From assembly GCF_000213055.1 (NCBI RefSeq), contig NZ_CM001165.1:4734945-4798944 (forward strand): a stretch of DNA of 64,000 bases, given 5' to 3'. The stretch comes from Streptomyces sp. Tu6071 (GTDB taxonomy: Bacteria > Actinomycetota > Actinomycetes > Streptomycetales > Streptomycetaceae). Within the stretch, counting starts at the first letter, position 1; every line of letters starts with the position of its first letter. This document shows, piece after piece, positions 1-8,415 of the stretch. Below the pieces are notes generated by a model that was not told the origin of the DNA, ran no database searches, and worked only from the letters and a program-made list of their open reading frames with translations. The translations under genes were made by a program, and so were the position numbers.

Positions 1-420
1 GGGCCCCGCGGCGATCAGGTCCACGTGCCCGTCCCCGTCGAAGTCGCCCGCCGTGAGCCCGGAGTCGAGAGCCGCCCCCGAGACGAGGGTCGGCTTGGCC
101 GCGTAGCCGGAGCCCGTGCCCCAGTACACGGCGACGCCGCCGCCGTCCTCGTTGTCCCGCTGCACGGCGAGGTCCTTGCGGCCGTCGCCGTCCAGGTCAC
201 GCACGACGGGACGCGCGCCCGGCAGCTCGCGGTGCGTCGCCGGGTCCCCCTTCGTCAGCACGCTCACGTAGTCGCCGCCCGGAGCTGTGACAACGATGTC
301 CCCGGGGAGCGCGGAGCCGGCCTTCGGCGCCGCTCCGGCGGCGGGGGCGAGGACCAGCGGGGCCGTGAGCAGCGCGGCGACGGAGGCGCAGCGCAGGGCG
401 AAAGGGAGCCGGACGGACAT
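1..420 (-). CDS. Secreted FG-GAP/VCBS repeat protein (C-terminus beyond window)
   Basis: Only the first 140 codons lie in the window; the gene runs off the left edge. The start ATG is preceded by GGAGGAAC at good spacing. Residues 1 to about 35 form a signal peptide (Arg near the N-terminus, hydrophobic Ala/Leu core, AGA-A type cleavage site). The mature part shows calcium-binding repeat cores DLDGDGRKD and DFDGDGHVD, typical of FG-GAP/VCBS beta-propeller blades in secreted actinobacterial proteins. The full protein is probably an extracellular propeller, possibly joined to a hydrolase domain that cannot be seen here. The family assignment is firm; the biochemical function is unknown. Confidence 0.85.
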   Translation of the reverse strand, partial: MSVRLPFALRCASVAALLTAPLVLAPAAGAAPKAGSALPGDIVVTAPGGDYVSVLTKGDPATHRELPGARPVVRDLDGDGRKDLAVQRDNEDGGGVAVYWGTGSGYAAKPTLVSGAALDSGLTAGDFDGDGHVDLIAAGP

Positions 421-749
421 GGGTTCCTCCAGGAGCGAGGCGGTTTCCCGCGTGCGGGATGTGGCGTACGTACTTTGCGGCGTACGTACTTTCAGATGCG
501 CGGCGAGCAGCAGAAGTTGGGGAGGAAATGTGTCTCTTGGGTGGTGTTCGGGTGACGTGGGGGGCGTGCGGCGCTCCGAGTGCGCCGGGTGGAGGTGCCC
601 GGGTGCGGCCCCGGGAGGGCGCGGCTGTCTCACGTAAGGCACAATTCCCGTACATCACAGCAGAGTTCGGCGCACCCGCCGGTGAGCGGGACGGGGGTCC
701 CGTGGCCGCGTACCGGCGGGGGCTCGCGAACAGGGACGGGGACGGGCCG
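421..749. promoter_or_regulatory. Intergenic region with tandem GGCGTACGTACTTT repeat
   Basis: This 329-bp gap separates the divergent secreted protein and membrane protein. It holds a perfect 14-bp direct repeat, GGCGTACGTACTTT, at 463-476 and 479-492 (16-bp period). Each copy contains the palindrome GTACGTAC. The repeats lie about 45-70 bp upstream of the minus-strand start codon, so they could be an operator or overlap a promoter. No further gene is visible. Function is inferred from position only. Confidence 0.4.
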
Positions 750-2018
750 GTGGCCGTACAGCAGGACACGAGCAGGGAGCGGCACGAGGGCGGCTGCACC
801 TGCGCGGACTGCCCCGCGGGCGCCCGCAACGGGCACCAGCGCGCGGTCGCCGCGTTCGTCCGGCGGCGCGAGGAACTCGCGGACGGCAAGGGCCTCCCGG
901 CCGCCGTCGCGCACTCCGCGGGCGCGAGCCGCCAGTGGGTCTCCGACGAACTCGCCGAGTCCGCGCGCCTCGTCGCCGAACGCGGCCGGAGCGAACGCCT
1001 CTCCTGGCTCCACCGCTTGCGCCCCGCGACCCTCGTCGCCCTCGGCGCGATCCTCCTCGCCCTCCTCCTCGTGCAAGGCCTCACCGCGCTCGGCGCCGGG
1101 TGGACCACCGCCCGCAGCGCCGGTCTCGTCGCCGCCGTCCTCCTCGCCGCGCTCCTCGCCGTCGCGGCCCACTTCCACCGCGCGCGCGGCGGCCTCCTCG
1201 CACCCGTCGTCGGCGAGGACCAGCGCCTCTCCACCTCGCGCACCGTCGCCGCCTGCTGGATTCTGTTCAGTGTCTACGCGGTCCTCGTCCTCGCGGGCGA
1301 ACTCGCGGGCGCCTCCGGCCACGACCGCCGCACGGAACTCCTGGACGGCCTCGAACTCGGGCGCGGCGTCGGCCTGCTGACCGTCCTCGCGGCGAGCTGC
1401 GCGGTCGCCGTGCTCGTGCACTACACGGTCGGGGTACGGGTGCGGGGGCGGCGCCTGCAGAAGGTGCGCGCCGACCGGCCGCGCGCCGCCGACCTGCTCA
1501 CCGACGACTCCGGGCACGGCAGCTTCACCGACAGCCAGTACGTCCTCGTGCACGCCGCCGCGCTCGTCTTCTGCGCCGTCCGGCTCGCCCGCCGCCCCGA
1601 GCAACTCCCCGACCTGCCTTGGGCGCTCGCCGTCCTCGCCCTCGTCTCCGCCGCCACCTACCTCGCGGGCAAGGCCACCGAGGGCGGCGGCCCCGTCATC
1701 CACTCCGTCGTCCGCACGCGCGAGGCCGGCGACCTGGACGCCCCGATCCGTACCGGCGACGACATCGAGATCCGCGGTGCGGGCTTCCTCCCGGCGGGCG
1801 CCGAGACCCCGCAGGCCCTCGTCCGCATGGCGGTCCGCATCGGCCAGGTCCAGGTGCACGTCCCGCTCATCCCGGTCCCCGGCGGCTTCACGAACCCGAC
1901 CGACACCCTCCTCACCGTCCCGATCCCCGCCGAGGTCGAACCGGGCCGCGTCACCGTGCAGGTCATCACGGCGGCGGGAGTGGAGAGCAACGAGGCGGGC
2001 ATGGACCTGGTGGACTGA
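750..2018 (+). CDS. Multipass membrane protein with C-terminal TIG-like domain
   Basis: About 422 residues from the GTG at 750; an in-frame GTG at 702 is also possible and no clear ribosome site decides. A short cytoplasmic head carries a C16-x-C18-x2-C21 cluster and a charged helix. Hydrophobic segments follow at about 91-112, 124-141 and 165-185, with others near 205-225, 265-280 and 295-310. The last 100 or so residues are soluble, with a pattern resembling an IPT/TIG immunoglobulin-like fold (a DDIEIRGAGF strand, then alternating Val/Ile strands ending in VQVITAAGVESN). I do not recognise a named family. It may be a membrane-anchored sensor or adhesion-type protein; this is inference. Confidence 0.7.
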   Translation: MAVQQDTSRERHEGGCTCADCPAGARNGHQRAVAAFVRRREELADGKGLPAAVAHSAGASRQWVSDELAESARLVAERGRSERLSWLHRLRPATLVALGAILLALLLVQGLTALGAGWTTARSAGLVAAVLLAALLAVAAHFHRARGGLLAPVVGEDQRLSTSRTVAACWILFSVYAVLVLAGELAGASGHDRRTELLDGLELGRGVGLLTVLAASCAVAVLVHYTVGVRVRGRRLQKVRADRPRAADLLTDDSGHGSFTDSQYVLVHAAALVFCAVRLARRPEQLPDLPWALAVLALVSAATYLAGKATEGGGPVIHSVVRTREAGDLDAPIRTGDDIEIRGAGFLPAGAETPQALVRMAVRIGQVQVHVPLIPVPGGFTNPTDTLLTVPIPAEVEPGRVTVQVITAAGVESNEAGMDLVD

Positions 2019-2142
2019 CGACGAGCCGCGTACGGGCGGTAACCGGTAGCCCGGCGGCGGCCCGGGTCAAGTGGTTGCGTACGACGGCGATTCGGACACG
2101 AACTGAACCCCGAATGCCCGCAGGGGAGTTACGCTCAGTGGT

Positions 2143-2460
2143 GTGAATGCCGACATGGACCACGCCCTCCTGGAGTGGCGCGCCAACACCAGCACGAACG
2201 CCGCCACCTTCCCCGTCCACCTCCACGCGCCCACGAGCCCCGGCACCTGGGACGCGACCCTCACCACCCCGGACGAGGACACGGCAGAGGTCCTCGCCTT
2301 CCTCCTCGACACCGATCCCTGGTTCACCCTGCTCCGACCCGGCACCCCACCGACCGAGGTCAGGGTCACGTCCTTCGACGGCGTGACCGCGCTGCGCCTG
2401 ACGGCGGGCGGCGCGGGGGACGGCGCGGGCGTGGGGGACGGCGCGGGGGGCGCGGTTTAA
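2143..2460 (+). CDS. Small conserved hypothetical protein
   Basis: A 105-residue acidic soluble protein. GTG at 2143 is taken as start because AGGGGAG lies 14 nt upstream; the in-frame ATG at 2155 (MDHALLEW) is a good alternative. It alternates polar and hydrophobic residues, suggesting a small alpha/beta fold, and ends in a low-complexity Gly/Ala/Asp tail (GAGDGAGVGDGAGGAV). An overlapping reading frame starting at 2147 has an Arg/Ser/Thr-rich shadow composition, so this frame is preferred. No family recognised. Confidence 0.6.
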   Translation: MNADMDHALLEWRANTSTNAATFPVHLHAPTSPGTWDATLTTPDEDTAEVLAFLLDTDPWFTLLRPGTPPTEVRVTSFDGVTALRLTAGGAGDGAGVGDGAGGAV

Positions 2461-2895
2461 GGGGAGTTGTGTGCGGGGGAGCGGGGGAGCGGGGGCGGGT
2501 GTCGGGGGATAGGTGGGGCCGGGTGGCGGGCGGGGCGAGGAGAGGCGGGTGGCGGCCGGGGTGAGGAGAGCCGGGTGAGGCTCGTGGTCGGCCCGTCTTG
2601 GGCCCGTACCCGTGGTCGGCCCTGGGCCCGGCCCGGATTTCAGCCCGGTCCTTGTACCGGCCTTGATGTCGGCCCCGGTGGGGCGGACGGGGTGCGTTGA
2701 TGGGGTGGGCCGGTGGCGGACGCTGCGGGCGGTCGGCCCGCGCGCCCGGCGCGGAGTCGGGCGGGCCGGAGCGGGTGTGACATGTCGGCTGTCGCGCGCC
2801 GGATGGGGGAGCGGCGGCAGCCCGGAGGCGCGGTGCGTGAGGGCGGTCGGCGGCACGGGGATCGCCGGTTCCCGCAGGAGCGACCGCTCGCGATA
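2461..2895. other. Gene-free GC-rich stretch
   Basis: A 435-bp gap with G-runs at its left end (GGGGGAGCGGGGGAGCGGGGG) and short imperfect repeats of CGTGGTCGGCCC/GGGCCCGG around 2580-2680. Open frames on both strands have shadow composition (Arg/Gly/Pro/Ser). I see no gene, RNA or clear promoter apart from a CAGGAG sequence at about 2875, near the start of the next gene. Confidence 0.5.
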
Positions 2896-3783
2896 ATGCG
2901 GGACATGACCCCCTCCTCTCCCAGCTGGACGACCGTGGCACGGCTCGACGCGGAGCGGATGGTGGACGCGCTGCGCGGGCAGGGCGTACGGCTCTCGATG
3001 GAGGGGCCCTGTCCGGGCGGCCAGGTCGGGGCGGCGTACGTGCGGTGGGAGGAGGACGGGCGGCGCGGGGTGCTGAAGTGGCGGCCCCGCAGTTCCGTCG
3101 GAGAGGCACGAACCGGACCGCTCGCCGTCGTCGAGGCGCTGCGGGAAGTCGGCTATCCCGCCCCCGCCACCGACCTCGTCACCCAGGTCGGCGACGCGGT
3201 CGTCACCGTGCAGGAAGTCCTGCCCGGCACGGGCGTCGACCGCCTCACCCCCGCGCACCTCGACCAACTGCTGCGCCTCAACGAGACCCAGGCGGACCGC
3301 CTCGCGGGCCGCCCCCACGTCCCCGCCGCAGCCCTCCACCTGCGCGACGACGGCCCCGGCTTCTGCCTGCACGAACCGCTGCGCCGCCACAGCCCCCGCA
3401 CCGCCGCCCTCGAACGCCGGATCTCCGCCCTCGCCGACCGCTACCCGCCTCTTCTCCCCGGCAACGACGCCGTCCACTACGACTTCCACCCCGGCAACCT
3501 CCTGGCCACCGGCCCGGACATCACCGGCGTCATCGACTGGGACGGCGCCGCACGCGGCGACCGCCGCTTCGACCTCGTCACCCTCCGCTTCGGCCTCCAG
3601 GCCGCGAACGCCTCCCCCGCCGTCACCGACCGCCTCGACACCGTCCTCGCCACCCTCCCCGACCACGTCCTCACCCCCGCCTGGGCCCACATGAGCCTCC
3701 GCCTGACCGACTGGACCCTCCGCCACCCCACCCCCACCGGCCCCACCCCCTGGCTCACCCTCGCCGACCGCTACCTCCCTTGA
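2896..3783 (+). CDS. Aminoglycoside phosphotransferase (APH)-family kinase
   Basis: About 295 residues with the APH/choline-kinase fold. The Brenner motif H194-Y-D196-F-H-P-G-N201 supplies the catalytic Asp and the Mg-binding Asn, and the second metal Asp lies in IDWD (residues 213-216). ATG 2896 is chosen because CAGGAG lies about 15 nt upstream; ATG 2905 (MTPSSPSW) is an alternative. Length and motif spacing are normal. Such proteins phosphorylate hydroxyl groups of small molecules; in Streptomyces most are uncharacterised, and nothing nearby identifies the substrate. It could be an antibiotic, homoserine or other small-molecule kinase. Confidence 0.85.
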   Translation: MRDMTPSSPSWTTVARLDAERMVDALRGQGVRLSMEGPCPGGQVGAAYVRWEEDGRRGVLKWRPRSSVGEARTGPLAVVEALREVGYPAPATDLVTQVGDAVVTVQEVLPGTGVDRLTPAHLDQLLRLNETQADRLAGRPHVPAAALHLRDDGPGFCLHEPLRRHSPRTAALERRISALADRYPPLLPGNDAVHYDFHPGNLLATGPDITGVIDWDGAARGDRRFDLVTLRFGLQAANASPAVTDRLDTVLATLPDHVLTPAWAHMSLRLTDWTLRHPTPTGPTPWLTLADRYLP

Positions 3784-4640
3784 CCGCAACCCGTGCGCGA
3801 CGCCGCACCAACGGAGACCTTCGGCCCGTTCGGCTCTCGGCCGAGGGCGGCGCCCTGCGGCGATGGCTCGCCCCGCCTCGGCCGGACCGCCGACCGTGAG
3901 GCGCGCGCCCTGTGGTGTGGGCGTGCCCAGTGGTGTGGGCGTGCCGAGCGGTGTGGGCGTGCCCTGCCCCGGACCTCGGGCTGCTCGACCGGGAGGCGCC
4001 CACTCTGCGCTGTGGGCCCGCCGCCCCGGCCCCCAACTCCGGCCGTTCGACCGGGTGGTGTGCCCCATCGGACGAGGTACGTACACCTCGGGCCGGCACC
4101 CCGGCGATAGCCGAGCCCCGCTCAACGGGGCCTGCCCCCTGCCCCGGCCTGCCCACCCGGGAGCCGCAGCCCGTCATCGGGTGAGCCGGTCAGCCGCCCC
4201 GACTTCGTCGGCTGGCGCGCGTCCAGCCCCGGACGGGCTCCGAAGCGAGAGGCGTGCCCTGCCGGTGTGGGTGCGCGCCCGGCCCCGGCCCTCCCGTCCG
4301 GAAGGCTCACCCCGCCAACAGCGCCGCGCTGCCCCGGCCCAATCCGGAGCCGCAACCCGGCCCCCGGCCGAGCCGGTCGGCCACTCCAACAGCGCCTGCT
4401 TGCCCGCACCCTGCCCCGGCCTGCCCGTTCCAGACGCACGGCCGCGTCCACGCACGGCCGCGCCTCGCCCGGCCGACCCGATCCGCCGCTCCGCCCTCCC
4501 CTGCTACTCATCCAGCACTGCCCCACCCGGTCAAGAGTCACTCCGGAGTGCGTAGGGTCGAGCGCGGTGCGCTGCGCGGTGCGAGGTTCCGGCGGTCGCC
4601 GCTCCGTTTCCTCCCGTGTCCCCCGAAAGGCGGCGAACCG
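3784..4640. other. Long gene-free stretch with three 18-bp tandem repeats
   Basis: An 857-bp gap. At 3914-3967 there are three near-identical 18-bp units of the form GGTGTGGGCGTGCC plus 4 nt, a small minisatellite. The rest is a patchwork of CCGGCC/GCCCGG-rich sequence with repeated CCCCGGCCTGCCC blocks. All long open frames here are Arg/Pro/Ala/Ser shadows without start context or domains. It may be a decayed gene region, but no family remnant is legible. Confidence 0.5.
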
Positions 4641-5204
4641 ATGACTTCCGGTACTCCCCTCCTCCCGTCCGGCCCCGGTGGCGGGGTGGGCAATCTGCCG
4701 GACGGCGGCCTGCGGGCGCGGCTCGGGCGGTACTCGCTGCTTCCGCTGCGGGTGTTCCTCGGCGTCACCTTCGTCTATGCGGGTATCGACAAGCTCACCG
4801 ACAGCGCCTTCCTCTCCTCCTCGGGGAACGGTTCGCTCGGGGACCTGATGCGGTCCGTGAAGGGGAGCGCCGGCGTTCCGGCCCTCGTGGATCTCGCCCT
4901 GCACAGCCCGGTCGGCTTCGGCTACGCGCTCGCCATCGGGGAACTCCTCGTCGGTCTCGGCACCCTCCTCGGGGTCTTCGCCCGTGTCGCCGCCCTCGGC
5001 GGCGCGGTCATCTCGCTCTGCCTGTGGCTCACGGTGAGCTGGTCGGCGACGCCCTACTACTACGGCAACGACCTCGTGTACCTCATGGCCTGGCTCCCGC
5101 TCCTGCTCGCCGGGGCCCCGTACCTGTCCTTCGACTCCTTCCGTTCCGGACGCCGCAGGGCCGTCTTCCGCAACGGCGCCTTCGGCAACACCTGGAAGCG
5201 CTGA
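4641..5204 (+). CDS. DoxX family integral membrane protein
   Basis: 187 residues from ATG 4641, preceded by GAAAGGCGG. Four hydrophobic helices are visible: about 30-50 (LLPLRVFLGVTFVYAGIDK, the DoxX helix-1 signature), 87-110, 112-135 and 140-160. The family includes DoxX, DoxD and MauE-like quinol or thiosulfate-linked redox membrane proteins; most actinobacterial members lack an assigned substrate. The YYYGNDLVYL segment in the third loop fits the family. It converges with the next minus-strand gene. The upstream in-frame extension to 4254 is rejected because of its Pro/Arg shadow composition. Confidence 0.85.
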   Translation: MTSGTPLLPSGPGGGVGNLPDGGLRARLGRYSLLPLRVFLGVTFVYAGIDKLTDSAFLSSSGNGSLGDLMRSVKGSAGVPALVDLALHSPVGFGYALAIGELLVGLGTLLGVFARVAALGGAVISLCLWLTVSWSATPYYYGNDLVYLMAWLPLLLAGAPYLSFDSFRSGRRRAVFRNGAFGNTWKR

Positions 5205-5252
5205 GCCCCCTCGCCTTCACGAGCCCTCCCGCGTTCACGAGCCCCCTCGCGT

Positions 5253-5507
5253 TCAGCCCGCCGGTGGTGGGTCGTCGGCCGCCGGTGGTGGGTCGTCCGC
5301 CGGGTCCGCGCGGCGCCGCCGGGCGCGCCGCACCCCGTACCCGAGCAGGCCTGCCACCGACGCGAGGACGAGGGCGCCGGCCGCCAGCGGCAGCACCGTC
5401 CACCACGGGATGTCGTCGGCGCCCGCGAGGTCCGCGAGGTAGAGCCCGGCGGCGAGCAGGAACGCCAAGCCCAGGACGAGGCGCGCGGGGCGGAATTCAG
5501 TGCGCAC
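5253..5507 (-). CDS. Small two-helix membrane protein
   Basis: 84 residues with a GTG start that overlaps the stop of the upstream PspC gene by 11 bp, so translation is probably coupled. There are two transmembrane helices (about 9-26 and 36-62) followed by an RRARRRR positive stretch, which puts the C-terminus in the cytoplasm. The tail is DDPPPAADDPPPAG, encoded by a 21-bp near-perfect tandem repeat at about 5258-5299. No family is named; it is probably an accessory of the PspC membrane protein. Confidence 0.7.
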   Translation of the reverse strand: MRTEFRPARLVLGLAFLLAAGLYLADLAGADDIPWWTVLPLAAGALVLASVAGLLGYGVRRARRRRADPADDPPPAADDPPPAG

Positions 5508-6876
5508 GATTCACCACCAGCTCCCCCAGCTCGACCCGTGCCCGAAGTACGAGCGTCCCCTCGCGCGGGGCACCCTCGCGCGCCGGGAGTGTCCGGTTCC
5601 GTTGTTCGTCGAAGGCACCGTGGACCCGGTTCTTCGCGTAGTCCGGCAGGCGCAGTCCGCCGAAGCCGATGTCGGAGCGCAGCTCCACCTTCGTCCCCGC
5701 CGGGACGAGCACTTCGAGGCGGCCCGCCTTCACCTCGACGTCGGTACGCACGGTGTCGTCCTTCCCGAAGGGCACGTCCCGCAGGTCGAGCGAGCCCGTG
5801 CCCGTTCCCACGCGGTACTCGGAGCGGACCCCCGTGACCGATGTGGGCCGCCAGTCCGCCGTCTCCCACTCTGTGGTGATGTCCCTCGGGAGCGCCGCCG
5901 AGGCGGCGAGGAGCCCGCAGGTGATCAGGGCGAGCACGACCGTGCCCCCGCCGATCCTGCCCACGAAGGCCCCCACCGCGAGCCCGATCCCGAACACGGC
6001 GAGGGCCAGCGAGAGACCGAGCACGAGGCTCGACCTCAGCGGCTCGCTCTCCCACGTGGACGCCGCTCCCGCGACCCCCGCGACGAGCGCGGCAAGGAAC
6101 GTCCAGCCCCCGATCCCGTACCGCCGTGCGCGGGAGCCGCCGTCACCAGACGCCACCGGGGGCACGGGACCGGTGGGGCCCTCACGGTCGTCTCCGCCCG
6201 GGTGCGGCGTCTCGGCCCCGCTCGTCGCCGTCCCGCCGTCCTTCGTGAGCGAGACGTACACGTCGGGGGTGTACTCGGGCGGCCCCCACAGGTACACGCG
6301 TGCGGCGAGCGCCTCCTCCGCGGCCGTCGGCGCCTGCTCGCGCCACCAGGCCGGCGCCATCCGCACGGGCGGGGCCTGGGTCTCCGGCGGCGCGTCGGCC
6401 GTGACCCGCTCCGCCGGGGCGTCGGGCCCCGCCGCGCTCTCGCGCCGCCGCGACCAGTACCCGGCACCCGCCGTGAGAACGAGCACCAGGGCGGAGAAGA
6501 AGAGGACGTCGCCGTCCCCGAGCGTCGAGAGGAAGACCCCGCAGCCGACCAGGACGGAGAGCAGCGCGGCGAGCCCCGGCCCGGCGACCTGCCCGGTGAG
6601 CATGCGGCGGCCCTCGCTCTCCTCCTCGTCGTCGAAGGGGACCACGAGCCACACGACGCCGTACGCGATGAGCCCGACGCCGCCCGCGACAGCCAGGACG
6701 GAGAGCACGACACGGAAGATCACCGGGTCGACTCCGCACTGCCGGCCCAGGCCCGCGCACACCCCGCCCAGCACCTTGTGCCGGCGGTCGCGGCGGAACC
6801 CGCTCCAGAAAGGCGGTGATCCGCCCGCCTCGGTGGGCGGGGGCGGCGGCTGAGCGCCGGTCCGGAAATCTCTCAT
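5497..6876 (-). CDS. PspC-domain membrane protein with LiaF-like C-terminus
   Basis: 459 residues. The ATG at 6876 is favoured over an upstream ATG at 6912. Residues about 30-90 form a PspC domain (RRHKVLGGVCAGLGRQ, then a hydrophobic helix ending in WLVVPF). More helices follow at about 100-140 and, after a 100-residue Pro/Ala-rich linker, at about 250-320. The last 120 residues are a soluble beta-rich domain (DTVRTDVEVKAGRLEVLVP) resembling the adhesin/LiaF C-terminal domain of envelope-stress sensors. It is divergent from the kinase-regulator pair at 7135-9112, which suggests it is a membrane partner of that two-component system. Confidence 0.82.
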   Translation of the reverse strand: MRDFRTGAQPPPPPTEAGGSPPFWSGFRRDRRHKVLGGVCAGLGRQCGVDPVIFRVVLSVLAVAGGVGLIAYGVVWLVVPFDDEEESEGRRMLTGQVAGPGLAALLSVLVGCGVFLSTLGDGDVLFFSALVLVLTAGAGYWSRRRESAAGPDAPAERVTADAPPETQAPPVRMAPAWWREQAPTAAEEALAARVYLWGPPEYTPDVYVSLTKDGGTATSGAETPHPGGDDREGPTGPVPPVASGDGGSRARRYGIGGWTFLAALVAGVAGAASTWESEPLRSSLVLGLSLALAVFGIGLAVGAFVGRIGGGTVVLALITCGLLAASAALPRDITTEWETADWRPTSVTGVRSEYRVGTGTGSLDLRDVPFGKDDTVRTDVEVKAGRLEVLVPAGTKVELRSDIGFGGLRLPDYAKNRVHGAFDEQRNRTLPAREGAPREGTLVLRARVELGELVVNRAH

Positions 6877-7134
6877 GCGTTCATGGTGACGGCCCGGAAC
6901 CCCCTCGGGCATCAGGGATCACCCTGAAAGAAACCCTGAGACGACCCTGATACGGACACCTGCGCGGCGATGGCAGGCCGACGGGCCGAGGAGACGCCAA
7001 TTGCCCTGCCGGGCAACGGAGATGAGGGGCCTGTTGGCAGAAGGTCGATTTTCGGCGTTTCTAGGGGAAACCTCAGGGTTGTTCTAGGGGAGAACCCTGA
7101 TGTCAGGCGTGTTCTCGCGTGTGAGGATCGAAGC
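6877..7134. promoter_or_regulatory. Divergent promoter region with phased CCCTGA/TCAGGG repeats
   Basis: The 258 bp between the PspC gene and the kinase contain a perfect palindrome TCAGGG-ATCA-CCCTGA at 6912-6927 and further CCCTGA copies at 6934-6939 and 6945-6950 (steps of 12 and 11 bp, one helical turn). A second inverted pair, TCAGGG 7073-7078 and CCCTGA 7095-7100, lies close to the kinase start. Six copies of one hexamer in a divergent promoter strongly suggest a cooperative operator, most simply for the LuxR-type regulator encoded next door. Confidence 0.65.
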
Positions 7135-8415
7135 ATGTCGGAAGCCACCTCGGTACCCAGCGCACCGGACCGGCCTCCGCGCAAGCTCTATCGCAGCGGT
7201 GAGGGCCGCCTGCTGGGAGGAGTGGCGCGAGGTCTCGCCGGACACCTCGGGCTGCCCGTCTTCTGGGTGCGCGCCGCCTTCATCGGCCTGCTCCTCGTCA
7301 ACGGGCTCGGCACCCTCCTCTACGCGGCCTTCTGGTTCTTCGTCCCGCTCGGCGTCGGGGGAGTCGACGAGCCCGGCGACTCCGGGACGCGCGGCCGGGT
7401 CCCCTGGCGTGCGCGGGTCGCGAAGAGCACGGCGCGGGACCGGGGCCAGCTCATCGCACTGCTGCTCATGCTGGTCGTCGCGCTCACCTACGCCGCGAGG
7501 ACGGACATCGGGGAGACGGCGCGCGGCTATCTCGTGCCGGGCCTCCTCGTCGGCGCGGGCGTCGCGCTCGTGTGGCGGCAGGCGGACAACGCCCGCCGCG
7601 CCCGCTGGGTCGAGATCGGCCGTCGGCGCCGCACCCTCAACGTGCTGCGCGCGGCGGCAGGCGTCGTCCTCGTCGGCACGGGCGTCTCCGTGATCATCGT
7701 GCTCCAGGGCTCGGCGCAGCACCTCGGTTCGGCGTTCCAGGCAGCTCTTGCCGTCCTCGTGGGGCTCGTCCTCCTCGTCGGCCCCTACCTCATCCGGATG
7801 ACACAGGACCTCTCCGAGGAACGCCTCATGCGGATCAGGGCGCAGGAGCGCGCCGAGGTCTCGGCGCACGTGCACGACTCCGTCCTGCACACCCTCACGC
7901 TGATCCAGCGGCACGCGGAACGACCACAGGAGGTGCGGCGGCTGGCCCGTGCCCAGGAGCGGGAGCTGCGCGAGTGGCTGCGGCGCCCGGAGGGCAGCGG
8001 GCGGGACGAGCAGGAGGAGCCGACGCGGCTCGCCGACGCCGTGCGCAAGGCGGCTGCCGAGGTGGAGGACAAGCACGGGGTCCCGCTGGAGGTCGTCATC
8101 GTCGGGGACAGCGAACTCGACGACGCGCTCTCCGCGATGATGCAGGCCGCGCGGGAGGCCATGGTCAACGCCGCCAAGTACGGTGGCGGCGGCGAGGTGC
8201 AGGTGTACGCGGAGGTGGAGGCGGGGCAGGTATTCGTCTCCGTGCGGGACCACGGTCCCGGCTTCGATCCGGAGGCCGTCCCGGCGGACCGCATGGGGGT
8301 CCGGGAGTCGGTCGTCGGCCGGATGCGGCGCAACGGAGGACGGGCGAAGATCCGTCCGGCCCCCGGCGGGGGAACGGTGGTGGAACTGGAAATGGAAAGG
8401 CTGCGGGATGAGTGA
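7135..8415 (+). CDS. PspC-domain sensor histidine kinase
   Basis: 426 residues from ATG 7135, preceded by GAGGA at 8-nt spacing. Residues about 20-80 are a PspC domain (GEGRLLGGVARGLAGHLGL followed by a membrane helix). Additional helices lie near 103-120, 130-145 and 170-225. H247 in AHVHDSVLHTL is the likely phosphoacceptor of a NarL-type (HisKA_3-like) dimerisation helix. The ATPase domain shows the N-box (AREAMVNAAKY) and G-box (DHGPGFDPE). The architecture is that of membrane-stress kinases that sense envelope state through the PspC module. Its stop overlaps the response-regulator start (ATGAGTGA), so the two are coupled. Confidence 0.9.
   Translation: MSEATSVPSAPDRPPRKLYRSGEGRLLGGVARGLAGHLGLPVFWVRAAFIGLLLVNGLGTLLYAAFWFFVPLGVGGVDEPGDSGTRGRVPWRARVAKSTARDRGQLIALLLMLVVALTYAARTDIGETARGYLVPGLLVGAGVALVWRQADNARRARWVEIGRRRRTLNVLRAAAGVVLVGTGVSVIIVLQGSAQHLGSAFQAALAVLVGLVLLVGPYLIRMTQDLSEERLMRIRAQERAEVSAHVHDSVLHTLTLIQRHAERPQEVRRLARAQERELREWLRRPEGSGRDEQEEPTRLADAVRKAAAEVEDKHGVPLEVVIVGDSELDDALSAMMQAAREAMVNAAKYGGGGEVQVYAEVEAGQVFVSVRDHGPGFDPEAVPADRMGVRESVVGRMRRNGGRAKIRPAPGGGTVVELEMERLRDE

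Noticed and set aside
3914..3967. Tandem 18-bp repeats as a possible CRISPR array
   Set aside because: Units are directly adjacent with no spacers; this is a minisatellite. The same applies to the repeats at 11191-11262 and 22379-22468.
1966..4125. Very long open frames opposite known genes (for example the 719-codon minus frame here, or 12098-14671 minus)
   Set aside because: They lie antisense to confirmed genes, have Arg/Pro/Ala/Gly-dominated composition and carry no domain. Long chance frames are normal at this GC content.
3784..4640. Possible gene in the 857-bp gap
   Set aside because: No frame shows a ribosome site, domain or balanced composition; translated sequence is repeats and Arg/Pro/Ser runs.
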